In this document: one piece after another, positions 1 to 14,640 of the stretch
How the letters are laid out: every line of letters starts with the position of its first letter
How positions within the stretch are numbered: position 1 is the first letter of the stretch
Source: Ascidia mentula
Taxonomy: Eukaryota > Chordata > Ascidiacea > Phlebobranchia > Ascidiidae
Length of the DNA stretch: 64,000 bases
Assembly: GCA_947561715.1 (NCBI GenBank)
Contig: OX387205.1
Span: 7,011,001 to 7,075,000, forward strand
Direction: 5' to 3'
Position numbers and translations under genes: made by a program
Notes under the pieces: model-generated
What the model saw: only the letters and a program-made list of their open reading frames with translations
What the model was told of the DNA's origin: nothing
The model's database searches: none

Positions 1-3000
1 TAAAGCTTGTACAGAAAAAAAATATTTTTTATCGGAAAGTCATATACTGCAAAATGGACAAGTGCTGAAATCGCATAGTTACATACGTTGTGCAACCGCA
101 AAAGCAATACTGGAGTACCAGCATTTTCCACAGTATAATAAAGCTTGTACTAAAAAAAAATATTTTTTATCGAAAAGTCATATACTGCAAAATGGACAAG
201 TGCTGAAATCGCATAGTTACATACGTCGTGCAACCGCAAACTCAGTACTGGAGTATCAGCGTTTTCCACTGTATAATAAAGCTTGTACTGAAAAAAAATA
301 TTTTTTATCGAAAAGTCATATACTGCAAAATGGACATGTGCTGAAATCGCATGGTTACATACGTTGTGCAACCGCAAACTCAGTACTGGAGTATCAGCGT
401 TTTCCACTGTATAATAAAGCTTGTTCTGAAAAAAAATATTTTTTATCGAAAAGTCATATACTGCAAAATGGACAAGTGCTGAAATCGCATGGTTACATAC
501 GTTGTGCAACCGCAAACTCAGTACTGGAGTATCAGCGTTTTCCACTGTATAATAAAGCTTGTACTGAAAAAAAATATTTTTTATCGAAAAGTCATATACT
601 GCAAAATGGACAAGTGCTGAAAGCGCATAGTTACATAAGTTGTACAACCCCAAACGCAATACTGGAGTATCAGCGTTTTCCACTGTATAATAAAGCTTGT
701 AATGAAAAAAAATATTTTTTATCGAAAAGTCATATACTGCAAAATGGACATGTGCTGAAATCGCATAGTTACATACGTTGTGCAACCGCAAACTCAGTAC
801 TGGAGTATTAGCGTTTTCCACTGTATAATAAAGCTTGTACAGAAAAAAAATATTTTTTATCGAAAAGTCATATACTGCAAAATGGACAAGTGCTGAAATC
901 GCATGGTTACATACGTTGTGCAACCGCAAAAGCAATACTGGAATACCAGCGTTTTCCACTGTATAATAAAGCTTGTACTAAAAAAAAATATTTTTTATCG
1001 AAAAGTCATATACTGCAAAATGGACAAGTGCTGAAATCGCATAGTTACATACGTTGTGCAACCGCAAACTCAGTACTGGAGTATCAGCGTTTTCCACTGT
1101 ATAATAAAGCTTGTACTGAAAAAAAATATTTTTTATCGAAAAGTCATATACTGCAAAATGGACATGTGCTGAAAGCGCATAGTTACATACGTTGTGCAAC
1201 CGCAAACGCAATACTGGAGTATCAGCGTTTTCCACTGTATAATAAAGCTTGTAATGAAAAAAAATATTTTTTATCGAAAAGTCATATACTGCAAAATGGA
1301 CAAGTGCTGAAATCGCATAGTTACATACGTTGTGCAACCGCAAACTCAGTACTGGAGTATCAGCGTTTTCCACTGTATAATAAAATTGTACAGAAAAAAA
1401 ATATTTTTTATCGAAAAGTCATATACTGCAAAATGGACAAGTGCTGAAATCGCATAGTTACATACGTTGTGCAACCGCAAAAGCAATACTGGAGTACCAG
1501 CGTTTTTCACTGTATAATAAAGCTTGTACTGAAAAAAAATATTTTTTATCGAAAAGTCATATACTGCAAAATGGACAAGTGCTGAAATCGCATAGTTACA
1601 TACGTTGTGCAACCGCAAACTCAGTACTGGAGTATCAGCGTTTTCCACTGTATAATAAAGCTTGTAATGAAAAAAAATATTGTTTATCGAAAAGTCATAT
1701 ACTGCAAAATGGACAAGTGCTGAAATCGCATAGTTACATACGTTGTGCAACCGCAAACGCAACACTGGAGTATTAGCGTTTTCCACTGTATAATAAAGCT
1801 TGTAATGAAAAAAAATATTTTTTATCGAAAAGTCATATACTGCAAAATGGACAAGTGCTGAAATCGCATGGTTACATACGTTGTGCAACCGCAAAAGCAA
1901 TACTGGAGTACCAGCGTTTTCCACTGTATAATAAAGCTTGTACTAAAAAAAAATATTTTTTATCGAAAAGTCATATACTGCAAAATGGACAAATGCTGAA
2001 ATCGCATAGTTACATACGTTGTGCAACCGCAAACTCATTACTGGAGTATCAGCGTTTTCCACTGTATAATAAAGCTTGTACTGAAAAAAAATATTTTTTA
2101 TCGAAAAGTCATATACTGCAAAATGGACATGTGCTGAAATCGCATGGTTACATACGTTGTGCAACCGCAAACTCAGTACTGGAGTATCAGCGTTTTCCAC
2201 TGTATAATAAAGCTTGCACAGAAAAAAAATATTTTTTATCGGAAAGTCATATACTGCAAAATGGACAAGTGCTGAAATCGCATAGTTACATACGTTGTGC
2301 AACCGCAAAAGCAATACTGGAGTACCAGCATTTTCCACAGTATAATAAAGCTTGTACTAAAAAAAAATATTTTTTATCGAAAAGTCATATACTGCAAAAT
2401 GGACAAGTGCTGAAATCGCATAGTTACATACGTCGTGCAACCGCAAACTCAGTACTGGAGTATCAGCGTTTTCCACTGTATAATAAAGCTTGTACTGAAA
2501 AAAAATATTTTTTATCGAAAAGTCATATACTGCAAAATGGACATGTGCTGAAATCGCATGGTTACATACGTTGTGCAACCGCAAACTCAGTACTGGAGTA
2601 TCAGCGTTTTCCACTGTATAATAAAGCTTGTACTGAAAAAAAATATTTTTTATCGAAAAGTCATATACTGCAAAATGGACATGTGCTGAAATCGCATGGT
2701 TACATACGTTGTGCAACCGCAAACTCAGTACTGGAGTATCAGCGTTTTCCACTGTATAATAAAGCTTGTTCTGAAAAAAAATATTTTTTATCGAAAAGTC
2801 ATATACTGCAAAATGGACAAGTGCTGAAATCGCATGGTTACATACGTTGTGCAACCGCAAACTCAGTACTGGAGTATCAGCGTTTTCCACTGTATAATAA
2901 AGCTTGTACTGAAAAAAAATATTTTTTATCGAAAAGTCATATACTGCAAAATGGACAAGTGCTGAAAGCGCATAGTTACATAAGTTGTACAACCGCAAAC

Positions 3001-5450
3001 GCAATACTGGAGTATCAGCGTTTTCCACTGTATAATAAAGCTTGTAATGAAAAAAAATATTTTTTATCGAAAAGTCATATACTGCAAAATGGACATGTGC
3101 TGAAATCGCATAGTTACATACGTTGTGCAACCGCAAACTCAGTACTGGAGTATTAGCGTTTTCCACTGTATAATAAAGCTTGTACAGAAAAAAAATATTT
3201 TTTATCGAAAAGTCATATACTGCAAAATGGACAAGTGCTGAAATCGCATGGTTACATACGTTGTGCAACCGCAAAAGCAATACTGGAATACCAGCGTTTT
3301 CCACTGTATAATAAAGCTTGTACTAAAAAAAAATATTTTTTATCGAAAAGTCATATACTGCAAAATGGACAAGTGCTGAAATCGCATAGTTACATACGTT
3401 GTGCAACCGCAAACTCAGTACTGGAGTATCAGCGTTTTCCACTGTATAATAAAGCTTGTACTGAAAAAAAATATTTTTTATCGAAAAGTCATATACTGCA
3501 AAATGGACATGTGCTGAAAGCGCATAGTTACATACGTTGTGCAACCGCAAACGCAATACTGGAGTATCAGCGTTTTCCACTGTATAATAAAGCTTGTAAT
3601 GAAAAAAAATATTTTTTATCGAAAAGTCATATACTGCAAAATGGACAAGTGCTGAAATCGCATAGTTACATACGTTGTGCAACCGCAAACTCAGTACTGG
3701 AGTATCAGCGTTTTCCACTGTATAATAAAATTGTACAGAAAAAAAATATTTTTTATCGAAAAGTCATATACTGCAAAATGGACAAGTGCTGAAATCGCAT
3801 AGTTACATACGTTGTGCAACCGCAAAAGCAATACTGGAGTACCAGCGTTTTTCACTGTATAATAAAGCTTGTACTGAAAAAAAATATTTTTTATCGAAAA
3901 GTCATATACTGCAAAATGGACAAGTGCTGAAATCGCATAGTTACATACGTTGTGCAACCGCAAACTCAGTACTGGAGTATCAGCGTTTTCCACTGTATAA
4001 TAAAGCTTGTAATGAAAAAAAATATTGTTTATCGAAAAGTCATATACTGCAAAATGGACAAGTGCTGAAATCGCATAGTTACATACGTTGTGCAACCGCA
4101 AACGCAACACTGGAGTATTAGCGTTTTCCACTGTATAATAAAGCTTGTAATGAAAAAAAATATTTTTTATCGAAAAGTCATATACTGCAAAATGGACAAG
4201 TGCTGAAATCGCATAGTTACATACGATGTGCAACCGCAAACGCAATACTGGAGTATTAGCGTTTTCCACTGTATAATAAAGCTTGTAATGAAAAAAAATA
4301 TTTTTTATCGAAAAGTCATATACTGCAAAATGGACAAGTGCTGAAATCGCATGGTTACATACGTTGTGCAACCGCAAAAGCAATACTGGAGTACCAGCGT
4401 TTTCCACTGTATAATAAAGCTTGTACTAAAAAAAAATATTTTTTATCGAAAAGTCATATACTGCAAAATGGACAAATGCTGAAATCGCATAGTTACATAC
4501 GTTGTGCAACCGCAAACTCATTACTGGAGTATCAGCGTTTTCCACTGTATAATAAAGCTTGTACTGAAAAAAAATATTTTTTATCGAAAAGTCATATACT
4601 GCAAAATGGACATGTGCTGAAATCGCATGGTTACATACGTTGTGCAACCGCAAACTCAGTACTGGAGTATCAGCGTTTTCCACTGTATAATAAAGCTTGC
4701 ACAGAAAAAAAATATTTTTTATCGGAAAGTCATATACTGCAAAATGGACAAGTGCTGAAATCGCATAGTTACATACGTTGTGCAACCGCAAAAGCAATAC
4801 TGGAGTACCAGCATTTTCCACAGTATAATAAAGCTTGTACTAAAAAAAAATATTTTTTATCGAAAAGTCATATACTGCAAAATGGACAAGTGCTGAAATC
4901 GCATAGTTACATACGTCGTGCAACCGCAAACTCAGTACTGGAGTATCAGCGTTTTCCACTGTATAATAAAGCTTGTACTGAAAAAAAATATTTTTTATCG
5001 AAAAGTCATATACTGCAAAATGGACATGTGCTGAAATCGCATGGTTACATACGTTGTGCAACCGCAAACTCAGTACTGGAGTATCAGCGTTTTCCACTGT
5101 ATAATAAAGCTTGTTCTGAAAAAAAATATTTTTTATCGAAAAGTCATATACTGCTAAATGGACAAGTGCTGAAATCGCATGGTTACATACGTTGTGCAAC
5201 CGCAAACTCAGTACTGGAGTATCAGCGTTTTCCACTGTATAATAAAGCTTGTACTGAAAAAAAATATTTTTTATCGAAAAGTCATATACTGCAAAATGGA
5301 CAAGTGCTGAAAGCGCATAGTTACATAAGTTGTACAACCGCAAACGCAATACTGGAGTATCAGCGTTTTCCACTGTATAATAAAGCTTGTAATGAAAAAA
5401 AATATTTTTTATCGAAAAGGCATATACTGCAAAATGGACATGTGCTGAAA
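1..5450 (+). repeat. Higher-order repeat of 16-18 monomers, two and a half copies
   Basis: The same succession of monomer variants recurs with offsets of 2207, 2345 and 2483 bp. These are 16, 17 and 18 monomers minus one base. Copies run about 1-2207, 2208-4690 and 4691-5450 (partial). The odd base comes from a monomer in which AAAGCTTG became AAAATTG (about 1383 and 3728), which also removes the HindIII site. Copy two carries one extra CTTGTACTGA/CATGTG monomer and a second GTATTAG monomer (about 4200-4337), giving the length differences. Near 5420-5456 the third copy switches to another variant order. Confidence 0.85.
279..416 (+). repeat. Reference satellite monomer (HindIII to HindIII)
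   Basis: This 138 bp copy is a convenient reference unit, running from one AAGCTT to the next. It holds one HindIII site, the 14 bp self-complementary A/T core at about monomer position 15-28, a GTTG-TG-CAAC inverted repeat around position 85-94, and no in-frame stop in one frame on each strand. The plus frame begins at GTGCTGAAA and the minus frame at GTGGAAAAC. Neither frame has an ATG in the consensus, although rare variants create one (for example CAAATGCTG near 1991). Confidence 0.9.
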
Positions 5451-6770
5451 TCGCATGGTTACATACGTTGTGCAACCGCAAACTCAGTACTGGAGTATCA
5501 GCGTTTTCCACTGTATAATAAAGCTTGTTCTGAAAAAAAATATTTTTTATCGAAAAGTCATATACTGCAAAATGGACAAGTGCTGAAATCGCATGGTTAC
5601 ATACGTTGTGCAACCGCAAACTCAGTACTGGATTATCAGCGTTTTCCACTGTATAATAAAGCTTGTACTGAAAAAAAATATTTTTTATCGAAAAGTCATA
5701 TACTGCAAAATGGACAAGTGCTGAAAACGCATATGTTACATACCTTGTGCAACCGCAAACGCAATACTGGAGTATCAGCGTTTTCCACTGTATAGTAAAG
5801 CTTGTAATGAAAAAAAATATTTTTTATCGAAAAGTCATTTCCTGCAAAATGGACAAGTGCTGAAATCACACAGTTACATACGTTGTGCAACCGCAAAAGC
5901 AATACTGGAGTATCAGCGTTTTCCACTGTATAATAAAGCTTGTACTGAAAAAAAATATTTTTTATCGAAAAGTCATATACTGCAAATTGGACATGTGCTG
6001 AAATCGCATGGTTACATACGTTGTGCAACCGCAAACTCAGTACTGGAGTATCAGCGTTTTCCACTGTATAATAAAGCTTGTTCTGAAAAAAAATATTTTT
6101 TATCGAAAAGTCAAATATTGCAAAATGGACAAGTGCTGAAATCGCATGGTTACATACGTTGTGCAACCGCAAACTCAGTACTGGAGTATCAGCGTTTTCC
6201 ACTGTATAATAAAGCTTGTACTGAAAAAAAATATTTTTGATCGAAAAGTCATATACTGCAAAATGGACATGTGCTGAAATCGCATGGTTACATACGTTGT
6301 GCAACCGCAAACTCAGTACTGGAGTATCAGCGTTTTCCACTGTATAATAAAGCTTGTTCTGAAAAAAAATATTTTTTATCGAAAATTCATATACTGCAAA
6401 ATGGACAAGTGCTGAAATCGCATGGTTACATACGTTGTGCAACCGCAAACTCAGTACTGGATTATCAGCGTTTTCCACTGTATAATAAAGCTTGTACTGA
6501 AAAAAAATATTTTTTATCGAAAAGTCATATACTGCAAAATGGACAAGTGCTGAAAGCGCATATGTTACATACGTTGTGCAACCGCAAACGCAATACTGGA
6601 GTATCAGCGTTTTCCACTGAATAGTAAAGCTTGTGATGAAAAAAAATATTTTTTATCGAAAAGTCATTTCCTGCAAAATGGACAAGTGCTGAAATCGCAC
6701 AGTTACATACGTTGTGCAACCGCAAAAGCAATACTGGAGTATCAGCGTTTTCCACTGTATAATAAAGCTT
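5443..6770 (+). repeat. Six-monomer tandem duplication, 829 bp offset
   Basis: The block beginning at 5441 repeats at 6270. The shared marker monomers include GCATATGTTAC (one inserted base, about 5731 and 6560), then a monomer reading TATAGTAAAGC or AATAGTAAAGC, then CATTTCCTGC. Similarity ends near 6770, where the second copy changes to CTTGTAAAGA. The 829 bp offset is six monomers plus the single inserted base. Confidence 0.75.
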
Positions 6771-7463
6771 GTAAAGAAAAAAAATATTTTTTATCGAAAA
6801 GTCACATACTGCAAAATGGACAAGTGCTGAAAGCGCATAGTTACATACGTTGTGCAACCGCAAAAGCAATACTGGAGTATCAGCGTTTTCCACTGTATAA
6901 TAAAGCTTGTAAAGAAAAAAAATATTTTTTATCGAAAAGTCATATACTGCAAAATGGACAAGTGCTGAAAGCGCATAGTTACATACGTTGTGCAACCGCA
7001 AACTCATTACTGGAGTATCAGCGTTTTCCACTGTATAATAAAGCTTGTACTGAAAAAAAATATTTTTTATCGAAAAGTCATATACTGCAAAATGGACAAG
7101 TGCTGAAATCGCATAGTTACATACGTTGTGCAACCGCAAACTTAGTACTGGAGTATCAGCGTTTTCCACTGTATAATAAAGCTTGTAATGAAAAAAAATA
7201 TTTTTTATCGAAAAGTCATATACTGCAAAATGGACATGTGCTGAAATCGCATGGTTACATACGTCGTGCAACCGCAAACTCAGTACTGGAGTATCAGCGT
7301 TTTCCACTGTATAATAAATCTTGTACAGAAAAAAAATATTTTTTATCGGAAAGTCATATACTGCAAAATGGACAAGTGCTGAAATCGCATAGTTACATAC
7401 GTTGTGCAACCGCAAAAGCAATACTGGAGTACCAGCATTTTCCACAGTATAATAAAGCTTGTA

Positions 7464-8835
7464 CTAAAAAAAAATATTTTTTATCGAAAAGTCATATACT
7501 GCAAAATGGACAAGTGCTGAAATCGCATAGTTACATACGTCGTGCAACCGCAAACTCAGTACTGGAGTATCAGCGTTTTCCACTGTATAATAAAGCTTGT
7601 ACTGAAAAAAAATATTTTTTATCGAAAAGTCATATACTGCAAAATGGACATGTGCTGAAATCGCATGGTTACATACGTTGTGCAACCGCAAACTCAGTAC
7701 TGGAGTATCAGCGTTTTCCACTGTATAATAAAGCTTGTTCTGAAAAAAAATATTTTTTATCGAAAAGTCATATACTGCAAAATGGACAAGTGCTGAAATC
7801 GCATGGTTACATACGTTGTGCAACCGCAAACTCAGTACTGGAGTATCAGCGTTTTCCACTGTATAATAAAGCTTGTACTGAAAAAAAATATTTTTTATCG
7901 AAAAGTCATATACTGCAAAATGGACAAGTGCTGAAAGCGCATAGTTACATAAGTTGTACAACCGCAAACGCAATACTGGAGTATCAGCGTTTTCCACTGT
8001 ATAATAAAGCTTGTAATGAAAAAAAATATTTTTTATCGAAAAGTCATATACTGCAAAATGGACATGTGCTGAAATCGCATAGTTACATACGTTGTGCAAC
8101 CGCAAACTCAGTACTGGAGTATTAGCGTTTTCCACTGTATAATAAAGCTTGTACAGAAATAAAATATTTTTTATCGAAAAGTCATATACTGCAAAATGGA
8201 CAAGTGCTGAAATCGCATAGTTACATACGTCGTGCAACCGCAAACTCAGTACTGGAGTATCAGCGTTTTCCACTGTATAATAAAGCTTGTACTGAAAAAA
8301 AATATTTTTTATCGAAAAGTCATATACTGCAAAATGGACATGTGCTGAAATCGCATGGTTACATACGTTGTGCAACCGCAAACTCAGTACTGGAGTATCA
8401 GCGTTTTCCACTGTATAATAAAGCTTGTTCTGAAAAAAAATATTTTTTATCGAAAAGTCATATACTGCAAAATGGACAAGTGCTGAAATCGCATGGTTAC
8501 ATACGTTGTGCAACCGCAAACTCAGTACTGGAGTATCAGCGTTTTCCACTGTATAATAAAGCTTGTACTGAAAAAAAATATTTTTTATCGAAAAGTCATA
8601 TACTGCAAAATGGACAAGTGCTGAAAGCGCATAGTTGCGTAAGTTGTACAACCGCAAACGCAATACTGGAGTATCAGCGTTTTCCACTGTATAATAAAGC
8701 TTGTAATGAAAAAAAATATTTTTTATCGAAAAGTCATATACTGCAAAATGGACATGTGCTGAAATCGCATAGTTACATACGTTGTGCAACCGCAAACTCA
8801 GTACTGGAGTATTAGCGTTTTCCACTGTATAATAA
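7464..8835 (+). repeat. Five-monomer tandem pair, 690 bp offset
   Basis: Five monomers (690 bp, exactly 5 x 138) appear twice, with the marker GTATTAG at 8119 and 8809. The order of variants is the same in both: TACGTCGTG, CATGTG, CTTGTTCTGA, ATAAGTTGTAC, then GTATTAG. The copies differ by a few bases, such as AGTTGCGTAAG near 8634. The same pair occurs at 51,009-52,370. Confidence 0.85.
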
Positions 8836-11800
8836 AGCTTGTACAGAAAAAAAAATTTTTTATCGAAAAGTCATATACTGCAAAATGGACAAGTGCTGAA
8901 ATCGCATAGTTACATACGTTGTGCAACCGCAAACTCAGTACTGGAGTATCAGCGTTTTCCACTGTATAATAAAGTTTGTACTGAAAAAAAATATTTTTTA
9001 TCGAAAAGTCATATACTGCAAAATGGACAAGTGCTGAAAGCGCATAGTTACATACGTTGTGCAACCGCAAACGCAATACTGGAGTATCAGCGTTTTCCAC
9101 TGTATAATAAAGCTTGTAATGAAAAAAAATATTTTTTATCGAAAAGTCATATACTGCAAAATGGACAAGTGCTGAAATCGCATAGTTACATACGTTGTGC
9201 AACCGCAAACTCAGTACTGGAGTATCAGCGTTTTCCACTGTATAATAAACTTGTACAGAAAAAAAATATTTTTTATCGAAAAGTCATATACTGCAAAATG
9301 GACAAGTGCTGAAATCGCATAGTTACATACGTTGTGCAACCGCAAAAGCAATACTGGAGTACCAGCGTTTTTCACTGTATAATAAAGCTTGTACTGAAAA
9401 AAAATATTTTTTATCGAAAAGTCATATACTGCAAAATGGACAAGTGCTGAAATCGCATAGTTACATACGTTGTGCAACCGCAAACTCAGTACTGGAGTAT
9501 CAGCGTTTTCCACTGTATAATAAAGCTTGTAATGAAAAAAAATATTGTTTATCGAAAAGTCATATACTGCAAAATGGACAAGTGCTGAAATCGCATAGTT
9601 ACATACGTTGTGCAACCGCAAACGCAATACTGGAGTATTAGCGTTTTCCACTGTATAATAAAGCTTGTAATGAAAAAAAATATTTTTTATCGAAAAGTCA
9701 TATACTGCAAAATGGACAAGTGCTGAAATCGCATAGTTACATACGTTGTGCAACCGCAAACGCAATACTGGAGTATTAGCGTTTTCCACTGTATAATAAA
9801 GCTTGTAATGAAAAAAAATATTTTTTATCGAAAAGTCATATACTGCAAAATGGACAAGTGTTGAAATCGCATGGTTACATACGTTGTGCAACCGCAAAAG
9901 CAATACTGGAGTACCAGCGTTTTCCACTGTATAATAAAGCTTGTACTAAAAAAAAATATTTTTTATCGAAAAGTCATATACTGCAAAATGGACAAATGCT
10001 GAAATCGCATAGTTACATACGTTGTGCAACCGCAAACTCATTACTGGAGAATCAGCGTTTTCCACTGTATAATAAAGCTTGTACTGAAAAAAAATATTTT
10101 TTATCGAAAAGTCATATACTGCAAAATGGACAAGTGCTGAAATCGCATAGTTACATACGTTGTGCAACCGCAAACTTAGTACTGGAGTATCAGCGTTTTC
10201 CACTGTATAATAAAGCTTGTAATGAAAAAAAACATTTTTTATCGAAAAGTCAAATACTGCAAAATGGACATGTGCTGAAATCGCATGGTTACATACGTTG
10301 TGCAACCGCAAAAGCAATAGTGGAGTACCAGCGTTTTCCACTGTATAATAAAGCTTGTACAGAAAAAAAATATTTTTTATCGGAAAGTCATATACTGCAA
10401 AATGGACAAGTGCTGAAATCGCATAGTTACATACGTTGTGCAACCGCAAAAGCAATACTGGAGTACCAGCATTTTCCACAGTATAATAAAGCTTGTACTA
10501 AAAAAAAATATTTTTTATCGAAAAGTCATATACTGCAAAATGGACAAGTGCTGAAATCGCATAGTTACATACGTCGTGCAACCGCAAACTCAGTACTGGA
10601 GTATCAGCGTTTTCCACTGTATAATAAAGCTTGTACTGAAAAAAAATATTTTTTATCGAAAAGTCATATACTGCAAAATGGACATGTGCTGAAATCGCAT
10701 GGTTACATACGTTGTGCAACCGCAAACTCATTACTGGAGTATCAGCGTTTTCCACTGTATAATAAAGCTTGTTCTGAAAAAAAATATTTTTTATCGAAAA
10801 GTCATATACTGCAAAATGGACAAGTGCTGAAATCGCATGGTTACATACGTTGTGCAACCGCAAACTCAGTACTGGAGTATCAGCGTTTTCCACTGTATAA
10901 TAAAGCTTGTACTGAAAAAAAATATTTTTTATCGAAAAGTCATATACTGCAAAATGGACAAGTGCTGAAAGCGCATAGTTACATAAGTTGTACAACCGCA
11001 AACGCAATACTGGAGTATCAGCGTTTTCCACTGTATAATAAAGCTTGTAATGAAAAAAAATATTTTTTATCGAAAAGTCATATACTGCAAAATGGACATG
11101 TGCTGAAATCGCATAGTTACATACGTTGTGCAACCGCAAACTCAGTACTGGAGTATTAGCGTTTTCCACTGTATAATAAAGCTTGTACAGAAAAAAAATA
11201 TTTTTTATCGAAAAGTCATATACTGCAAAATGGACAAGTGCTGAAATCGCATGGTTACATACGTTGTGCAACCGCAAAAGCAATACTGGAATACCAGCGT
11301 TTTCCACTGTATAATAAAGCTTGTACTAAAAAAAAATATTTTTTATCGAAAAGTCATATACTGCAAAATGGACAAGTGCTGAAATCGCATAGTTACATAC
11401 GTTGTGCAACCGCAAACTCAGTACTGGAGTATCAGCGTTTTCCACTGTATAATAAAGCTTGTACTGAAAAAAAATATTTTTTATCGAAAAGTCATATACT
11501 GCAAAATGGACATGTGCTGAAAGCGCATAGTTACATACGTTGTGCAACCGCAAACGCAATACTGGAGTATCAGCGTTTTCCACTGTATAATAAAGCTTGT
11601 AATGAAAAAATATATTTTTTATCGAAAAGTCATATACTGCAAAATGGACAAGTGCTGAAATCGCATAGTTACATACGTTGTGCAACCGCAAACTCAGTAC
11701 TGGAGTATCAGCGTTTTCCACTGTATAATAAAATTGTACAGAAAAAAAATATTTTTTATCGAAAAGTCATATACTGCAAAATGGACAAGTGCTGAAATCG

Positions 11801-13414
11801 CATAGTTACATACGTTGTGCAACCGCAAAAGCAATACTGGAGTACCAGCGTTTTTCACTGTATAATAAAGCTTGTACTGAAAAAAAATATTTTTTATCGA
11901 AAAGTCATATACTGCAAAATGGACAAGTGCTGAAATCGCATAGTTACATACGTTGTGCAACCGCAAACTCAGTACTGGAGTATCAGCGTTTTCCACTGTA
12001 TAATAAAGCTTGTAATGAAAAAAAATATTGTTTATCGAAAAGTCATATACTGCAAAATGGACAAGTGCTGAAATCGCATAGTTACATACGTTGTGCAACC
12101 GCAAACGCAACACTGGAGTATTAGCGTTTTCCACTGTATAATAAAGCTTGTAATGAAAAAAAATATTTTTTATCGAAAAGTCATATACTGCAAAATGGAC
12201 AAGTGCTGAAATCGCATAGTTACATACGATGTGCAACCGCAAACGCAATACTGGAGTATTAGCGTTTTCCACTGTATAATAAAGCTTGTAATGAAAAAAA
12301 ATATTTTTTATCGAAAAGTCATATACTGCAAAATGGACAAATGCTGAAATCGCATAGTTACATACGTTGTGCAACCGCAAACTCATTACTGGAGTATCAG
12401 CGTTTTCCACTGTATAATAAAGCTTGTACTAAAAAAAAAAAATATTTTTTATCGAAAAGTCATATACTGCAAAATGGACATGTGCTGAAATCGCATGGTT
12501 ACATACGTTGTGCAACCGCAAACTCAGTACTGGAGTATCAGCGTTTTCCACTGTATAATAAAGCTTGTACAGAAAAAAAATATTTTTTATCGGAAAGTCA
12601 TATACTGCAAAATGGACAAGTGCTGAAATCGCATAGTTACATACGTTGTGCAACCCCAAAAGCAATACTGGAGTACCAGCATTTTCCACAGTATAATAAA
12701 GCTTGTACTAAAAAAAAATATTTTTTATCGAAAAGTCATATACTGCAAAATGGACAAGTGCTGAAATCGCATAGTTACATACGTCGTGCAACCGCAAACT
12801 CAGTACTGGAGTATCAGCGTTTTCCACTGTATAATAAAGCTTGTACTGAAAAAAAATATTTTTTATCGAAAAGTCATATACTGCAAAATGGACATGTGCT
12901 GAAATCGCATGGTTACATACGTTGTGCAACCGCAAACTCAGTACTGGAGTATCAGCGTTTTCCACTGTATAATAAAGCTTGTACTGAAAAAAAATATTTT
13001 TTATCGAAAAGTCACATACTGCAAAATGGACAAGTGCTGAAAGCGCATAGTTACATACGTTGTGCAACCGCAAAAGCAATACTGGAGTATCAGCGTTTTC
13101 CACTGTATAATAAAGCTTGTAAAGAAAAAAAATATTTTTTATCGAAAAGTCATATACTGCAAAATGGACAAGTGCTGAAAGCGCATAGTTACATACGTTG
13201 TGCAACCGCAAACTCAGTACTGGAGTATCAGCGTTTTCCACTGTATAATAAAGCTTGTAATGAAAAAAAATATTTTTTATCGAAAAGTCATATACTGCAA
13301 AATGGACAAGTGCTGAAATCGCATGGTTACATACGTTGTGCAACCGCAAACTTAGTACTGGAGTATCAGCGTTTTCCACTGTATAATAAAGCTTGTAATG
13401 AAAAAAAATATTTT
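8836..13414 (+). repeat. Satellite segment paralogous to about 52.6-56.3 kb
   Basis: From about 9211 to 12,300 the variant order matches positions 44,091 bp further right (for example 11,238 with 55,329). Part of it also matches 8003 bp to the left (11,238 with 3235). A monomer near 12,431 has a 12-base A run, three longer than usual. Near 13,421 one A is lost (ATCGAAAGTC). No non-satellite sequence is present. Confidence 0.8.
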
Positions 13415-14640
13415 TTATCGAAAGTCATATACTGCAAAATGGACAAGTGCTGAAATCGCATAGTTACATACGTTGTGCAACCGCAAACTCAGTACTGGAG
13501 TATCAGCGTTTTCCACTGTATAATAAAGCTTGTGCTGAAAAAAAATATTTTTTATCGAAAAGTCATATACTGCAAAATGGACAAGTGCTGAAATCGCATG
13601 GTTACATACGTTGTGCAACCGCAAACTCAGTACTGGAGTATCAGCGTTTTCCACTGTATAATAAAGCTTGTTATGAAAAAAAATATTTTTTATCGAAAAG
13701 TCATATACTGCAAAATGGACAAGTGCTGAAATCGCATAGTTACATACGTTGTGCAACCGCAAACACAATACTGGAGTATCAGCGTTTTCCACTGTATAGT
13801 AAAGCTTGTAATGAAAAAAAATATTTTTTGTCGAAAAGTCATTTCCTGCAAAATGGACAAGTGCTGAAATCGCACAGTTACATACGTTGTGCAACCGCAA
13901 AAGCAATACTGGAGTATCAGCGTTTTCCACTGTATAATAAAGCTTGTACTGAAAAAAAATATTTTTTATCGAAAAGTCATATACTGCAAATTGGACATGT
14001 GCTGAAATCGCATGGTTACATACAATGTGCAACCGCAAACTCAGTACTGGAGTATCAGCGTTTTCCACTGTATAATAAAGCTTGTAATGAAAAAAAATAT
14101 TTTTTATCGAAAAGTCATATACTGCAAAATGGACAAGTGCTGAAATCGCACAGTTACATACGTTGTGCAACTGCAAAAGCAATACTGGAGTATCAGCGTT
14201 TTCCACTGTATAATAAAGCTTGTACTGAAAAAAAATATTTTTTATCGAAAAGTCATATACTGCAAAATGGACAAGTGCTGAAAGCGCATAGTTACATACG
14301 TTGTGCAACCGCAAACGCAATACTGGAGTATCAGCGTTTTCCACTGTATAATAAAGCTTGTAATGAAAAAAAATATTTTTTATCGAAAAGTCATATACTG
14401 CAAAATGGACATGTGCTGAAATCGCATGGTTACATACGCTGTGCAACCGCAAACTCAGTACTGGAGTGTCAGCGTTTTCCACTGTATAATAAAGCTTGTA
14501 CTGAAAAAAAATATTTTTTATCGAAAAGTCATATACTGCAAAATGGACAAGTGCTGAAATCGCATGGTTACATACATTGTGCAACCGCAAACTCAGTACT
14601 GGAGTATCAGCGTTTTCCACTGTATAATAAAGCTTGTACT
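13415..14640 (+). repeat. Satellite monomers at the left border of the central domain
   Basis: Ordinary 138 bp monomers with mixed variants and no clear tandem multi-monomer period that I could follow. Private changes include CTTGTTATGA near 13,670, TACAATGTG near 14,031 and GAGTGTCAG near 14,465. This is where the left-flank variant set gives way to the central one. No gene is seen. Confidence 0.7.

Noticed and set aside
360-385. CENP-B box within the TACGTTGTGCAACCGCAA segment
   Set aside because: The CG and GTTG give a superficial likeness, but the required A and CGGG positions do not align.
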